64,000 nt of DNA from Kwoniella bestiolae CBS 10118 (lineage: Eukaryota; Basidiomycota; Tremellomycetes; Tremellales; Cryptococcaceae), in NCBI RefSeq assembly GCF_000512585.2, contig NC_089241.1, forward strand, positions 4,606,001 to 4,670,000, read 5' to 3'. This document shows positions 52,963-64,000 of this stretch, piece by piece. Below the pieces are notes generated by a model. That model had not been told where the DNA came from and did no database searches. It saw only the letters and a program-made list of their open reading frames with translations. The position numbers were made by a program, and so were the translations under genes. Numbering within the stretch: the stretch's first letter is position 1; the number at the start of each line of letters is the position of its first letter.

Positions 52963-55900
52963 ATGTCAACACAAACAAGACTGGGCAGGTCAAACTCCAC
53001 CTACTCATACTCTTTTATCAACGACGCGAGGAGAAGGACGGTATCACCCCATACACCCTCATCTCTATCAACTTCCACTTCATATTCATCCTCATCACAT
53101 GCTCAATCAGACACCATACCCACCAAGATGAACCACTTCCCATCAAACGCAATCGCTTCCTCATCTCGACATACCCTCCCGCCTATACCCCACTCATCCA
53201 TTCCTCTCACCCCTGCACGTCGGCTACCTAGATCACTACGCCGCCGTCTCGCCAATTCCAGCATCTACCTTCTGCTCTCCCTCTTATCCCCACTACTCAC
53301 AGCGGCAAACCCCTTACCCCGTTCCAAACAACGGCATCGCTCCTTCCCTTCAGTATCCCTCCAATACGAAACTACCCAAACGTTTTCCCCATCCAACCAT
53401 TCGATATCGGCATGGGCTTTCTCTCATCTTCATCGCAAGGATGATACCCCAATACTAGCTATAGCAAATTTTGACGCCCTAACTCAGACATACACGTTGC
53501 CGGAGGGGTATGTAGAACTGAAACAACACTTTGACGCTGGATTCATCGTCCTCTCTTATGTGATCGCCTTTGTCGGATCGTTGTGCACGTTAGAGCTCCT
53601 GATTAGACGAACGACAAACACCGGATGGAGGAATCAGCTCTTACTGGCCTCAGCAGGGGTTTGCTTCGGAGCCGTCTCAACCTTCGCGATGCATTTCGTC
53701 TTCAACAATGCCTTATCACTTCATCATCCGATGATGGACGAGAAATCGTACCCAGCCCTATACCTCAGTTATGATCCTGGCTTCACCGTCCTTTCATTAG
53801 TGGTGTCTTGTCTGGCAATGACCACCGCTTTCTTCGTGATGGGTACTCAGCTCCGTGATTGGCTGATATGGCCAAGTCACAAGAAAGATAGATTGGATAG
53901 TAGGAGAGATAGTCCCTCGAAAGTCGAGGCCGCGGATGATTATGGGAAATGGAAGAAATCCCATAAGAAGGTGTTGAGAAGAGGTACATTAGGAGTTGGC
54001 GCTTTCCTCGCTCAAGCCTCAAGTATGACCAAATGGTCTTTGATGGATTTGGATGGCTCGCCCAACTTGGAGGGAGGTGGACAAGGGAGACCGTTGAAGC
54101 ACAAAAGTCCGAATTGGAAAGATGAGGTCGAAGGGATGTATTCGCCCGTCCAAGGTGGTTCGGAAAGGATGTTTGGCGATGATCAGGCATTACAGGAACT
54201 AGACTTCCGTCTCGGGAAGGACGCGGTCAGACAAGAACTGGAAAGAAGAGCTGGAGCGTCCACACCGACTAGCACAAGAGCCTCTCAACATGGTTCGATC
54301 GCTCCGAGTCAACATTCCATCACGCCCTTACCAGTCATCTATGCTCCCTCATCCCGAAGATCCTCAGTAGCCTCAACCCAGTTATTACCTCTCCCCTCCC
54401 CTGACGTATTCACGCCAGGATTCAACTTCCCACCAAAGATCGAACCTGACTATACCTCCTCGACCAACCTCATCTCTCCGCCACCAAATGGAAATGGGAG
54501 AACCCCTTCCCCGACCTTTGGAGAATCCGAACCGACCTATCAACCTCTACCTGAGCGACGACGAGCTTCTCTACCCGCTAATGTACTAGCCCCTCGTGAT
54601 AGACCTTCATGGGGTGGTCCGTCGACCACACTGGCCCGTATTCAATCGTTGCCTGAAGGGGATCTCGAACCTTCCTCATCTGTATCAGGAGGATCAATCG
54701 CATCCAGCGACGAGAAGAAACTATCCAAGCAATCGCCCCCGCCCAAATCCATCACCGCTCGACTGAGTTCGTATACGGGTAAAAGTGAAAACACCCTGGA
54801 ACGCACTCAGAAGAAAGTAAAGTTGGTCGCGCGGAGTACCAAGTTGACCAGATTGGGGATGTTCTTAGGTTTTGACGTGGTGACTCCCACTGAGATCTTG
54901 AAGATAGTCATCACCGGCACGATCGCTGGTTTCGGCGTTGCGGGGATGCGTGAGTATACTCTGTCCTCCTTTCTGCCATTGGTGTACGGCTCAGCTGATG
55001 ATTTCATACGATACAGATTACATCGGACAAGCATCCATCACTGGTCTACCCTACGTCGCATACCATCCGGCCTATGTCGTCGGGTCAATTATCATTGCCT
55101 GCGGAGCAGTTGTCATTGCCTTGTACATCATGTTCATAATGCTACGACCCAAACTCAAACATACCTGGTTATCCAAGATCTGTGTGGCTTTGATCCTGGC
55201 AATCGCCGTGACGTGCATGCACTTTTGTGGTGAGTGTTGCTTTCCTGTTGACGAGAAGGCTCCGAGCTAATGTACCGTGCCAGGTATGATGGGTACGACC
55301 TACGCGTGGCCCGTTTCTCGAGGTATCAGTAGACACAACAAGTTGACAGGTACCAACGTCGTCATCACTGGTATCGTTGCCGCTCTAGCTTTCTCAGCTT
55401 GTATAGCCTGTGCTGTATTCTTCCTCCTTCATTCGCTCAACATCCGAAGAGAGCGAGCTAGAAGAAGAAGAGTAGTAGTCGCTGCTGTGCTCTTAGATGA
55501 TCGAGATAGGGTATTGGTCAACTCAACCGACGGAATGTTACCAATGTGCGATATCGCTTCGCTCACTGGTGGGGATATGCCAGACACCAAGAAATCCTTC
55601 ATTCAATCTGTGTCGAGCGATTCGACGGTATTAGGAATGGACCTGACTACGGGACATGACGCTTTCGTCTCTGCATTGAAACTATCCTGGACCTGGAAGA
55701 ATCCTTCACTAGCTCCACTTCAAAGTACGGCCACCATGAATTCTACGACCACCGACGGGAGGAACGCAAATGAATCGATCCTGCAGGCTACCTTTGCGGA
55801 CATCAGAAGAGGCTCGATGCTCACTACGAATACTACCACTGGAACTGCTGGAAGTAGACCGCCAGTCAGCATCACCAAGTTCCTGGAGAGATTCACGATA

Positions 55901-57311
55901 TCATCATGTCAGCTTGCGGTGAGATTGTTAGGGCAGACGGACGGTATTTCCAGATTGGGTGTTTTGTATGATCAGATCCTGACTACGTGAGTGAAATTCC
56001 CCTTTACATACTCGAAGAAAAATTTACTGACTTGCGTACTGCAGTGGCTGGGTCAAGCTTAATAACAGCAACGATACCGTCTCCAAAGGACAGTTGATTT
56101 TCCTGGTCCGACGAGTCGCCTCCGCAGCAGAAAGACTGGATCTCGAATCCAGACATTTCATCTTTGCCGATCCTCAATCTGTCGCTACGGCACTGCACAA
56201 GACCCTCTCGGTTCCCTTTGACCACACCATGCCTCTCTTGGACGACATGCGAGCCTTCTGCGACTCAACCTTACAATCCCGCTTACAGCCTGGCAAACTC
56301 TATGCTGGTGTCGCTGTTGTCCAAGCCACCCCCTTTGACGGGTTGAGGATCCTTCTAGAAAGAGATATGAGATCTCAACTACCCATGAGGGAGATGTGTA
56401 CTCTCGGTGTACCTTCGACCGATGACAACGAACTGAGCGGAACCGTAGAAGAGATCGGTGAAGCATTGGCGTTATTAGAGGGAATGACCATCCTCAGCAT
56501 CATGACCCGAAATATGACGTCGGATTCCAACGGCCTCCTATCAAAGAGGGTCTCAGCACTATTGATGGAGCTGGAAAGAGCCATCGTACCGATGTTGGAT
56601 GGGATCCTCACATCGGAAGACATGTCGCATATCCTCCCTCGACTTACCTTGCATCCAATGTTGATACCCCTCACTCCTGGCGATTCGAAACGCACCATCA
56701 GCTCGTACATCCCTCCGTACGCTGTGATCTTCTATGCAAACTACGACGCGGCCGTCAACACATTTACGGACAAGTGGTTACCCTTTTCCCTCTTTAGGGC
56801 GCAGAACGCTTGTGTGATGGCTCCCAAGATCGCCGCTGCTGCTAAGATGGATCAGCTGTACACCTCCGATACGAACGGGAATGGAAGTACATACCCGGGG
56901 GGAAGGAGACCTTCCAAAGTACAGTTTGATTTCCCACCTTCGTCAAGAGATCAACCTCAACCGCAACCTGTGCCAGAGGATACCCAACCCAATCCCCAGT
57001 CAGAGGGGATGTTCGACGATTTCACGTTCCCACCTAAATCCGATGATCCGTCGTCCACCCATGCTCATGCAAACCATAAATCTCAACCACCTTCGAGTGG
57101 ACATGGTGGACATGCTAGGAAATCCTCTCTGGCGAGATCGTCGCGGTATAATTCTATTGGCGGAGAATCTACTGCTCCCTCGTCATATGGGTACGGCGGG
57201 AATGGGTATGGCGCACAAGCTGAATTCAAGACTGCCTCGACGGGTGTGGCGGTCTGGGAGGGGGATTGGTTGTTACATCTGCTTAGGATGAAACTGAGAG
57301 CTGAGGCGTAG
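52963..57311 (+). CDS. MHYT-domain membrane sensor protein
   Basis: 1389 residues from four exons (52963-54949, 55017-55229, 55284-55986, 56045-57311). The N-terminus is Ser-rich with a hydrophobic segment IYLLLSLLSPLLTAANP (signal anchor or peptide) at about residue 100. The MHYT membrane domain starts near residue 180. The M-H-[FY]-x motif occurs as AMHFVFNNALS, then (restored by splicing) GMHYIGQASI, then CMHFCGMMGTTYAW, each next to a TM helix. A long Ser/Pro-rich cytosolic loop (about 300-620) splits the first motif from the other two. The C-terminal half (TKFLERFTISSCQLA, LPFSLFRAQNACVM and others) has no recognised output domain. Bacterial MHYT proteins are thought to sense diatomic gases or metals through the Met/His residues; the role in fungi is unproven. 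Confidence 0.85.
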
Positions 57312-58075
57312 GTTCGGGTCTGGTGGCTAGTATAAGTACATTACCTTGTGTTCCATCTGACTCCTTTCGTTTGTACAGTACTGTACTATTTACCTGGTTT
57401 ATGTATACCGTAGACGGGGGTAGTTGACCCCGATGGGGTCCGATTGTTGTTTTCTCTTTTGGAGTCTGTTGTACGTACTGTACTACTGTAGAGGGATAAG
57501 CACATGCACGTACCAAGATGCGCGATAATATAGCAATTCGCAAGATCGAAATCATGTGTCGACATCATACATGGTGTGCAAAAATCCTAAACTTCATGCC
57601 GCTTCGAGATCCGGATCGTACAGGGCATCTCTGTATATCATAGCTCCACCCGAGTGCTTCATACGTCCCTTTGATCATAACCTGGACAAAGCTGTTTGAA
57701 TGGTCTAGACCATTGACATCGGGAGACACAACATCCTTTCGATCCTTCTATCCAGTAACGAGCAATGAGATTAACTCACTGCAGCAAGGCCTTGACTCAG
57801 CATACATGCTGACGATTGCCCAGGCTCCGGAGATATCGCGTCCGGAACTCTCGGGTTTGGTTTTCGAGGCCTTCACGGAACGATGACCAGAAGTCAGACG
57901 TCTACTCTGGGATCTTATGTAGGCTATATATGTACCACTCTTTCTCCAAGGCCATTTTTATTTTACCCCATCCTGAGAGTAGTTTCGCTCTTCAACCACT
58001 TTTCCCAATACCATTTTGCGTTTACAATTTTGAATACACCCTTTTTGACTACATACCAAGTGACAATCTACTGCA
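57312..58075. other. intergenic with palindromic GTACAGTACTGTAC
   Basis: Contains the 14-bp palindrome at 57373-57386, another GTACTGTAC at 57475-57483, and a TATA element TATATATG (57925-57932) about 145 bp before the next ATG. Confidence 0.55.
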
Positions 58076-58942
58076 ATGTTAACGATCACAGAGGATCTGA
58101 GCCTGTGGTCAACTTCAGCCAGGGATGCCGAGAAGTACGAGGACAAATACGACCTCATTCGGGTCGGTTATACTCCTTCAGAATCCTGGACCGCCGATGG
58201 GGTTGAGATACCTGATGATCTCAATTTCGGCACCGGTAAAGCCAGCGTTATTGCCACTTCTTCGCTTGATCCATCATATCAAGGAACTATGAGGGATGTT
58301 CGAAGAAGAGTGGACACAAGGATTACTTGGAAGTCCGATAATCCCCCTTCGAGAGAGAGTTTCATCCAGGCTTCCAAGCTGGAAAGCATATTGGGTGAAA
58401 ATCTGAAAGATTGCATGTTGCGATCAAGCGCGAGACTGAGAATACCTCGAGGCGCCGATCTGGCCAATCACGAGAAGATCAATGGACAGTTGCAAACACA
58501 ATGGGCAGATTACGTCAGAGGGGAGACCGCCCAACTTCAAGAGGTCTACATGATGGGTGATTACTCGCCTGGGACCACGCCGACAAATGGGTGCACATAT
58601 GTGGACAACGACACTTTCGCGAAATCACACCCGCAACTTACAGATGCTCTTCCAGCTGCTGGACATATCGACACCCTGGAGGTCTCTACAATCGAAGTGG
58701 CAGACGAGGGATTACATCCCGAACGACAAGATGGTCTCGCATCGACGGAAGATGACAAAGGGTGCCAAACCGTATCGGTCCCAATTGACAGTGATCTCGT
58801 CAACTCTGATAAGGACGAACACTCCTGGGTCGAAGCTATCTTGCGTGCGAGAAAGCAGAATGGTTCGATACCGGACGCTTCCGGGTGTATGAGCAGCTGC
58901 ATGGCGGGGACAGGGATATTATGTTGGAATTTAGGCAAATGA
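58076..58942 (+). CDS. hypothetical protein, dispersed family (288 aa)
   Basis: Intact single-exon frame from ATG 58076 (MLTITEDLSLWSTSAR). The family core FGTGKASVIATSSLDPSYQG is at about residue 59. RITWKSDNPPSRESFIQASK follows at about residue 83, then a helix (LESILGENLKDCML). The second half is acidic and less conserved. The C-terminus has several cysteines (SGCMSSCMAGTGILCW), which suggests a metal or lipid-modified tail, but there is no CaaX box. No signal peptide. It is in tandem with the 59.8 and 60.6 kb genes on the same strand. Function unknown. Confidence 0.65.
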   Translation: MLTITEDLSLWSTSARDAEKYEDKYDLIRVGYTPSESWTADGVEIPDDLNFGTGKASVIATSSLDPSYQGTMRDVRRRVDTRITWKSDNPPSRESFIQASKLESILGENLKDCMLRSSARLRIPRGADLANHEKINGQLQTQWADYVRGETAQLQEVYMMGDYSPGTTPTNGCTYVDNDTFAKSHPQLTDALPAAGHIDTLEVSTIEVADEGLHPERQDGLASTEDDKGCQTVSVPIDSDLVNSDKDEHSWVEAILRARKQNGSIPDASGCMSSCMAGTGILCWNLGK

Positions 58943-59751
58943 ACATGTGGCAGAGCAGCAATCGCTGCTACCTGCTTCCCTCCTGAGCTCGATATATGTT
59001 CGACACAACGATGCATGCCGTAGTCTGTATGGGAGACTTCATGTCCCCAGGGAAGGCGCAAATATAGAGGGCTACAGCGAGCTATCAATGCCCCTACGGT
59101 TCTGAGGTCATACTTGGCATCTTTTATATCTGTCACTTACCAGCATCGTGTGGGAATGATCATGGGACACAATTGACCACTGAAGTGCACCTAACGTCCT
59201 GCATTGCCGCTCCTCCCATGGGACAACCAAAGTCTGCCGCCCGACATGTTCACATGAACGTGGTCATGATGATAATTATACGGCATATCGCCTCGTTATG
59301 AACCCCCAAGCTGTCCATTCATGTCTTTTCATAGAGGCAATCAGGCTGCACTCTAGACATGGTGGTTTGGCCTGTGAAAGGACGGCGAGTGCAGAACGAA
59401 GACCTCGCACCTTTTTTAACGAGACCCAAATTCAGGACTCTGTGACGTACAAGAAAAGATGTTCGCCTTCTCTCAGATGCAATCTGACGCCGTTCGAGCT
59501 TTTGGGCCTAGACCCTAGTCGAGCTAGAAACGAGTCTCAAGAGGCCTTCAAATTTGCAATGGCGTATATCCATTGTGAAGTGCACAGCAAACTGTGCCTT
59601 CGAGTGATGGGGACGTATATGATTATGCATATAAAAGTGCGCACGCTGGATGATGCTCTTTGTTTTTCCTCAGTCATCCGTTCCCCACCCAACTTTCATT
59701 TTCGCCACTTCCAACTTTTCGTAGAATTGTAGGATTCTATTATCTCGCACA
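58943..59751. other. intergenic between tandem family members
   Basis: About 0.8 kb. A TATA box TATAAAAG at 59630-59637 lies about 115 bp before the next ATG. Confidence 0.55.
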
Positions 59752-60369
59752 ATGGCTTCTATCATCAACTACGGTTCTACACTCAGCCTCGTTTGGATTC
59801 AGCCGGATGCATGGAAAGACGACACGATCTATCTCGAGCCTCTCCCAGGATGGAATCCACAATCTGACATTCCGAAAGGGATAAAATTTGGTAGCGGTCC
59901 CATCAGTGTAGATACGACGGCATGCCTGCGGTCTTCATATCAAGGGCACATGAATGAGGTAGGTAAGGACACCCAAACTTGTATAACTTATGACAGTCAC
60001 AATATACCTTCCAAGGAAAGTTTCGTTCATGCTTCAAGGCTCAAAAACGTCCTGGAGAGAAACCTGAAAAATCTCTCCGCTTCCGTACTATCATTGTCCG
60101 CAGAAAGCAAGCTTGACACGAATGATCCTGGACAGTTCGCAGAAATCACTGCTGTTTTAGCTCATGAATGGTCGAAAAAGGTTTTATCGAAGATTGTTCA
60201 AGTTTGTGCAGTATGTCCGGACACTCAAAAGACGGAATGGTCTTTCGATCCGAATTTTGAACGATTCAACGAGAATGAAACTGGCGCGGCAATTGCGCTT
60301 GAAAATATAGTTTATCAACAAGCTCTACAAAGCCTGGAGGACTCCAGTAGGATCACTGAGATTGAATAA
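59752..60369 (+). CDS. hypothetical protein, dispersed family (205 aa)
   Basis: Intact single-exon frame, ATG 59752 (MASIINYGSTLSLVWIQPD). Core FGSGPISVDTTACLRSSYQG at about residue 43, then IPSKESFVHASRLKNVLERN at about residue 83, and NDPGQFAEITAVLAHEW at about residue 124. The last block matches TDPRKFREITNQIKNE of the 32-kb gene. The best-conserved comparison is with the 58.1-kb gene over the core and S-x-E-S-F block (about 25 identical positions over 60 by eye). Unknown function. Confidence 0.65.
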   Translation: MASIINYGSTLSLVWIQPDAWKDDTIYLEPLPGWNPQSDIPKGIKFGSGPISVDTTACLRSSYQGHMNEVGKDTQTCITYDSHNIPSKESFVHASRLKNVLERNLKNLSASVLSLSAESKLDTNDPGQFAEITAVLAHEWSKKVLSKIVQVCAVCPDTQKTEWSFDPNFERFNENETGAAIALENIVYQQALQSLEDSSRITEIE

Positions 60370-60556
60370 TCAGTTGCAGTCAGAAGATAGCCATTCGGTG
60401 GGCATCATGAATGAGTCCTCAGCCTCACCGGTGTCTGATTCCGTGGCCCTCCAATGGTCATCTGATATCAAGTCTAGATTGGAAATGCAATTTCGACTTG
60501 CACGCTAGATCACAATCGTCTGCTTGGAGACCAACCCTGACCTCAGAAGACTGAAC

Positions 60557-61267
60557 ATGACAAAAGAGTATCTATCGACATCGGCTCGTGGTCACCACAC
60601 CCCCCATGGGAAACTCCTGTGTAATGTGTCGTGTGTATCCTGGAAAAACTTTTCCGAAGAACATCAAGAGCGAAATAGCTATATCGCAAAATTGTTCAGG
60701 GTATTCTCAGATCCCAAGGAAATCAGCGTGGAATGGATGAAACCCAAGGACGCCGAGCCGGTATTCAATCCTGCAGATACTCAGCCGAATGAACCTTTCG
60801 ACCCGACAGTCCTTCAATCGCTTCTGGTCTCACCTCTACCTGCTCGCCTGATCCTCCATAACACCCCATATCACGCTATACCCATTTTCAATGTCCCCAT
60901 ACCACTCCAAATCAGTATATGTACATTCCCAAGATCGTATTTCTGCTTGGCGGAATGGCACACCCCCGATTGTCTGGGCTGTTCTTTCCAGTATCGTCGA
61001 AGGGTTATTCCTCAGCTCATGAAAGCCGCTCTGGAGAATCAACAGACTTGGACGATCCAGACGAGCACTCGCTCGGAATGGGAAAGAGGAATATTGTCGG
61101 CTTATCAGATTCGGAAGATCATAAAGGAGATTAAAGGCAATTCGGCGTTCTATCTCGAACCGCCCTTGAGAGTTTTGTTCCATGATGCTGAGAAGATAGA
61201 TAAAGTGAGAAAGTGGTGCGAGGATCTAATAGTTGGGTATGAGGGAGAGGGAGGAGACGATCAATAG
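60557..61267 (+). CDS. hypothetical protein, divergent dispersed-family member (236 aa)
   Basis: ATG 60557 (MTKEYLSTSARGHHTPHG). A diverged core HGKLLCNVSCVSWKNFSEEH is near residue 16. A helix with AKLFRVFSDPKEISVEW comes next. The second half, from YRRRVIPQLMKAALENQ through SEWERGILSAYQIRKIIKEI to LRVLFHDAEKIDKVRKWCED, looks like a compact alpha/beta domain not present in the other members. There may be an unremoved intron between about 60830 and 61000, because that stretch is atypical. Function unknown. Confidence 0.5.
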   Translation: MTKEYLSTSARGHHTPHGKLLCNVSCVSWKNFSEEHQERNSYIAKLFRVFSDPKEISVEWMKPKDAEPVFNPADTQPNEPFDPTVLQSLLVSPLPARLILHNTPYHAIPIFNVPIPLQISICTFPRSYFCLAEWHTPDCLGCSFQYRRRVIPQLMKAALENQQTWTIQTSTRSEWERGILSAYQIRKIIKEIKGNSAFYLEPPLRVLFHDAEKIDKVRKWCEDLIVGYEGEGGDDQ

Positions 61268-61539
61268 GACAGTCCGCCTGAGGTTTTAGATGTGACTTAT
61301 GAACCAGCTGCCTATACGGAACGCTTTTCGAGATGATGTGATACGGTACCAAAAGTTAACGAAGTCCGGTTCTGTATACACAAGCCAAACCGAGGCACAC
61401 CATGGGTGATTTTGCATCTTATTCGCCTTTCTTCACATTTTGCATATTCACCAAATGCATTCATGAAGTACCGCAATCTTATCCGTACACCACATGTTAC
61501 CCAAAATGATGATGCAGGTCTTGTTCTTCGTTTTTACTC
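61268..61539. other. convergent 3' regions
   Basis: Short convergent intergenic segment. Nothing else seen. Confidence 0.5.
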
Positions 61540-64000
61540 CTATTGATGCTGAGGCTTGATATTTGGGTAGATCTAGACCATCAAGGGAATCAGCATAACA
61601 CCCTACGATATCGCATGAAGGGTTCTACTCACTTTACCAGGATTAAGCAGATTATGAGGATCCACTGATCATCGTCGTATTCAATACATCAGCTAATCAT
61701 CACTACCTTGACATTCTAAGATGAACTGATGATAACTTACAAGTCCTCTTAACAGTCTCCATCAAATTAACAGTCCCATCGCCCAACTCCAATGGGAGAT
61801 ACCCGATCTTACCCACCCCAACACCATGTTCGCCCGTACATGTCCCATCCAGTCTGATGGCTCGCTCGACCATCTCGTGCACTGCATGTTCGACTACTGC
61901 TAGCTCCTCGTCGTTGGTGAAGAGCGCGAGGGAATGGACGTTGCCATCTCCTACGTGGCTGTGTTGTACGGACAAAGTCAACTCATGTACTGTGGCTCGA
62001 GAATAAATAAGGATTTTGGATAGATAGAATGGAATTGGACATGTCTAGGAGAAGTGGGGAGTTGATTTACCCAAAATGACAAGCTGTTATACCCCTTTTT
62101 TCGAAATCTTCTGCTGTCTCTCTGACTAATCTAGGTAATCTAGATATGGGCACGCTATAGATGTGTAAACCAGATAGTTAGCAGGTCCTTACAAAGGCGA
62201 TTGCCGATATATGGCGACGAGTGAATGAGAGAATCGTAGGAAATGTAGGAGAAGACGAATTCCACCCATCACTCACCATACATCCGTAGTCCAAACTTTC
62301 GCACCATCCTTCAAAGCCAAAACACTCCACAGCGCGGCCTTCCTCCCCTCCCATAGACTCCTAGCCTCCTCGTCATTCTTGGAAAATTCGAAATTCTTCC
62401 CACCGTGCTTTTTGACTACTGATAGAACGTTTTTCGATACTTCCGACATGGCTGAGTCGGATCTGGCGGTGGCGGCAAAACATTCATATTGTTTAGTATA
62501 TCTCGTTAGAACCCACCATGATGTACCACTATTCGAGACGTCACACTCACCCCTGGAATTTGAAGAACAACGTGTCTGCTGGAGGATAAGCCTTCTTCAC
62601 CATCCCACCTTTATTTATAGCGTCTATAGTCCTCGAATCGAGATACTCGACGCATTGCACTGGGAATCCTGCATTGACCCTATGACACATGGGCTGAAGT
62701 ATCAGTACCTTTAAATGATAGCCCAGGAACGAGGAGTGGGTTGGTACGGTAGACTAGACGCCCACTCACACTTCCGTAGCTGCCTGTACGGCCTCTTCGA
62801 CCCCCGGGAAGTTCACCACAGCGCATTTGGTAGGTAAGAGCGGGGCGAGTCTCAAGGTCGCTTCTGTGACTATACCCAATGTACCTTCCGCACCGACGAA
62901 GAGCTTGGTGGTATCCCACCCGGCGGCGGATTTACGGGCTCGTTGGCGGGTTTTGATCACTTCTCCAGAGGGCAGGACGACTGTCTGTATTACGAGATAT
63001 CACAAATGATCAGATCAGTTCTAGGTGAATGCAAAGTACGAGGTATTTTGGACATCACTGAGTGAGATTAAGAAGGGACAGGGTGTGAGAGAACCCAACC
63101 CACCAAATTCAAGAACCACTCCGCCTTGGCAGTCCCATACCTCACAGCGTTAGTGCCCGAACACCCCGTGCCCACCATCCCACCGATTGTAGCTCCAGGT
63201 CCAGGATCCAGGGGGAAGAACAACGGTACCCCCTCTTTAGCCAAGTAGGCGTTCAGGTCTTCCCATTTCACTCCTGGTTGAACTACCACGTCTCCGTCTG
63301 ATTCGGATACGCGGATGATCTTGTCCATTAGGGATACGTCTAGGGAAATACCTCCGAATGGCTAGACCAGAGTATCAGCTTTAAGCTACTTCCTATTACT
63401 GTTGATGCAATTTTAAGAGTCGAGAAATTGGGATATCTAGGTATGGTGTCACTCCGAGATGGATCAACAGGTAAACCGCACTCACACTGCTAAAATGCCC
63501 CTCCAAAGACGTCCCACCAGAAAAAGGCGTAATTGGTACTTTATACTTCTGCGCAATCTTCACAACCCTCTGTACCTCCTCCGTAGATTTCACCCAAACT
63601 ACGACAGTAGGTTTCTTAGCAGGATGGTAAGACCAATCGCTTATCCCGTGTGATCTTAGATCATCGTCGTCAGTCGATACCCTATCTTCCTGTCCCTTCT
63701 CCTTGAAAAACTCGTACAGCTCTTTGATAGCATCTTGATAGTCCTTATGACTCCCATACTTGGGTTGATTGGCAAGTTGGTGGGCGATGGCGAAGCTTGA
63801 ATCGACGAGGGATGTCGAGGGTGGGAGGACACCGACGTTGCCTATTAGGTAGCCTGCTCCTGCGAATAGGGCTAGGGAGAGGGCGTACCATGCTGTTGAG
63901 AGGTTGTTCGATTTGGGTAGGGAGGGAGGGGTAGAGGTAGAGTTGAATCGGATTGATCGACTCAAGCGTGTGGTAGAACGAGGGGCGTAAGAGATACCTC
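61540..64000 (-). CDS. DLD1: D-lactate dehydrogenase (cytochrome), FAD-linked; 5' end beyond window
   Basis: Mitochondrial flavoprotein oxidising D-lactate to pyruvate and passing electrons to cytochrome c. The frame is open at the window edge with an Arg/Ser-rich presequence-like text ([15 protein letters not shown]) and a TM helix, so the start lies beyond 64000. FAD-binding PCMH domain: [33 protein letters not shown], a [20 protein letters not shown] segment (62.8-63.3 kb) and [21 protein letters not shown]-terminal FAD-oxidase domain: [47 protein letters not shown] and [19 protein letters not shown]. The last two exons give [10 protein letters not shown] then [10 protein letters not shown], with the stop at 61540. 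About eight introns. Family and orientation are secure. Confidence 0.93.

Noticed and set aside
57671..57886. 71-codon plus-strand frame before the 58.1-kb gene
   Set aside because: Slightly protein-like but short, unconserved with neighbours and without promoter features.
59298..59732. 144-codon frame just before the 59.8-kb gene
   Set aside because: Overlaps the TATA box and leader of the next gene and has no family features.
1..64000. Genome-wide stop-codon reassignment as explanation of internal stops
   Set aside because: TGA and TAA both end conserved genes normally, and most conserved single-copy genes lack internal stops.
1..64000. CRISPR arrays, bacterial operons, ribosome binding sites, viral or transposase genes
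   Set aside because: Intron-rich eukaryotic genes throughout. No regularly spaced repeats, reverse transcriptase, integrase or transposase motifs seen.

Overview
The window is nuclear DNA of an intron-rich fungus. Most conserved genes are split by 45-110 nt introns with GTGAGT-like donors and short exons. Protein content (Nramp metal transporter, Pps1 phosphatase, JmjC/ePHD demethylase, Gemin2, Topors-like RING ligase, SCaMC carrier, MHYT sensor) fits a basidiomycete yeast. My best guess is Tremellomycetes (Cryptococcus/Kwoniella-like), but that is inference.

Layout. 1-2.5 kb: 3' part of an Nramp transporter (-). 3.4-7.9 kb: PPS1 dual-specificity phosphatase (-). 7.9-13.4 kb: gene-poor accessory stretch with a degraded frame at 10.2 kb and two tandem small paralogues (11.2 and 12.2 kb). 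13.4-16.2 kb: MFS sugar transporter (-). 16.8-22.4 kb: a folylpolyglutamate/dihydrofolate synthase directly downstream of a JMJD2/KDM4-type histone demethylase, both (-). Their reading frames can be joined by two credible introns. 23.0-25.8 kb: IRC3-like helicase (+) with two lesions and a GC-AG intron. 26.2-28.1 kb: chorismate synthase (-). 28.4-29.8 kb: Gemin2 (+). 30.1-32.7 kb: two members of an unrecognised family. 33.1-41.7 kb: a cluster of F-box-like genes sharing an unusual C-terminal cysteine tail. Only one copy is clearly intact. 42.5-45.4 kb: Ca-dependent mitochondrial carrier (+). 45.8-48.5 kb: Topors-like RING/RS protein (-). 48.8 kb: intron-bearing tRNA-Ser (-). 49.4-50.1 kb: broken member of the 30-32 kb family. 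53.0-57.3 kb: MHYT membrane sensor (+). 58.1-61.3 kb: three further members of the same unrecognised family (+). 61.5-64 kb: D-lactate dehydrogenase (-), running off the window.

How it fits together. Conserved housekeeping genes (transport, aromatic amino acid, folate, mitochondrial, RNP assembly, ubiquitin) alternate with islands of lineage-specific duplicated genes. In the islands many copies have single in-frame stops in otherwise readable frames, all explicable as C-to-T changes (CGA to TGA, CAA to TAA). This looks like ongoing gene birth and death, possibly with a RIP-like mutational process.

The most interesting signals are the possible demethylase-folate synthase joined frame, the F-box-like family with its cysteine tail and nonsense copies, the dispersed small-protein family, and a recurrent 9-mer (GTACTGTAC) found only between genes.
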